A stretch of 53,653 bases of DNA. It comes from Planctomycetaceae bacterium (GTDB lineage: Bacteria; Planctomycetota; Planctomycetia; Planctomycetales; Planctomycetaceae). Shown here piece after piece: positions 53,627-53,653 of the stretch. The stretch spans positions 1 to 53,653 of the forward strand of contig JAKFVC010000108.1 of assembly GCA_021732415.1 (NCBI GenBank), written 5' to 3'. The translations under genes were made by a program, and so were the position numbers. The notes under the pieces are model-generated. The model was not told the DNA's origin. It saw only the letters and a program-made list of their open reading frames with translations, and searched no databases. Within the stretch, counting starts at the first letter, position 1, and each line of letters opens with the position of its first letter.

Positions 53627-53653
53627 TTTGGTTCGGGGACCTGTTTAGCTGCC

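Overview
The window looks like chromosomal DNA of a planctomycete, probably of the order Planctomycetales. The evidence is the gene content: a DUF1552 + DUF1592 'planctomycete cytochrome c' pair, a TIGR03000 domain, Ser/Thr kinases carrying WD40 repeats, an ECF sigma factor starting MNTT, a WD40-caspase protein, many secreted enzymes of unknown substrate, moderately high GC, and loosely packed genes separated by long perfect hairpins. I see no rRNA, tRNA, CRISPR array or integrase gene. All functions are inferred from sequence reading alone.

Layout. 1-410: a scar in which the 5' part of a P-loop ATPase gene runs tail-to-tail into the 5' part of an ECF sigma gene; an intact relative of each lies at 37.6-40.3 kb. 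0.6-7.7 kb: secreted or periplasmic genes, all on the minus strand (hypothetical, DUF1552, DUF1592-type cytochrome c protein, TIGR03000-methyltransferase, BPL_N/amidotransferase-like protein). 7.8-11.1 kb: an accessory zone with direct repeats, two unknown genes bounded by integron attC-like sites, a crippled IS110-family transposase and palindromic repeats. 11.1-12.3 kb: the stump of an alternative complex III operon (complete actA, truncated actB). 12.6-17.9 kb: a CocE-type hydrolase, an isochorismatase-type hydrolase and a squalene-cyclase-like c-type protein. 18.3-21.6 kb: a four-gene operon with an ankyrin protein and the three recognisable parts of a haem-dependent dimethylamine N-demethylase. 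21.7-30.4 kb: an Ig/FIMAH remnant, a CorA transporter, a sialidase-like protein, a beta-helix protein coupled to an M19-like protein, and a PmoA-family protein; a group II intron RT stump follows.

The right half is dominated by signal transduction. At 31.0-38.1 kb, ECF sigma, then a kinase with an N-terminal zinc anti-sigma-like motif, a transmembrane segment and WD40 repeats, then a secreted protein, then a WD40-caspase protein, all run in one direction. Divergent from it is the P-loop ATPase gene, into which a palindromic element has inserted in frame. At 40.7-53.3 kb a second cluster reads rhomboid protease, PspA, a very large kinase (degenerate kinase lobe + active kinase + coiled coil + TM + WD40), a TPR-type envelope protein, and a pseudokinase-coiled coil-TM-WD40 paralogue. 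This second cluster is my best candidate for an undescribed system: a possible PspA-linked membrane-stress signalling module pairing an active kinase with a pseudokinase. The integron cassettes with an IS110 remnant at an attC site are the most concrete mobile-DNA finding.

Palindromic repeats recur throughout, including a four-copy family of about 110-175 bp, an element of about 260 bp inside an attC site and a 160-bp palindrome at the right edge. They look like non-autonomous mobile or REP-type elements.
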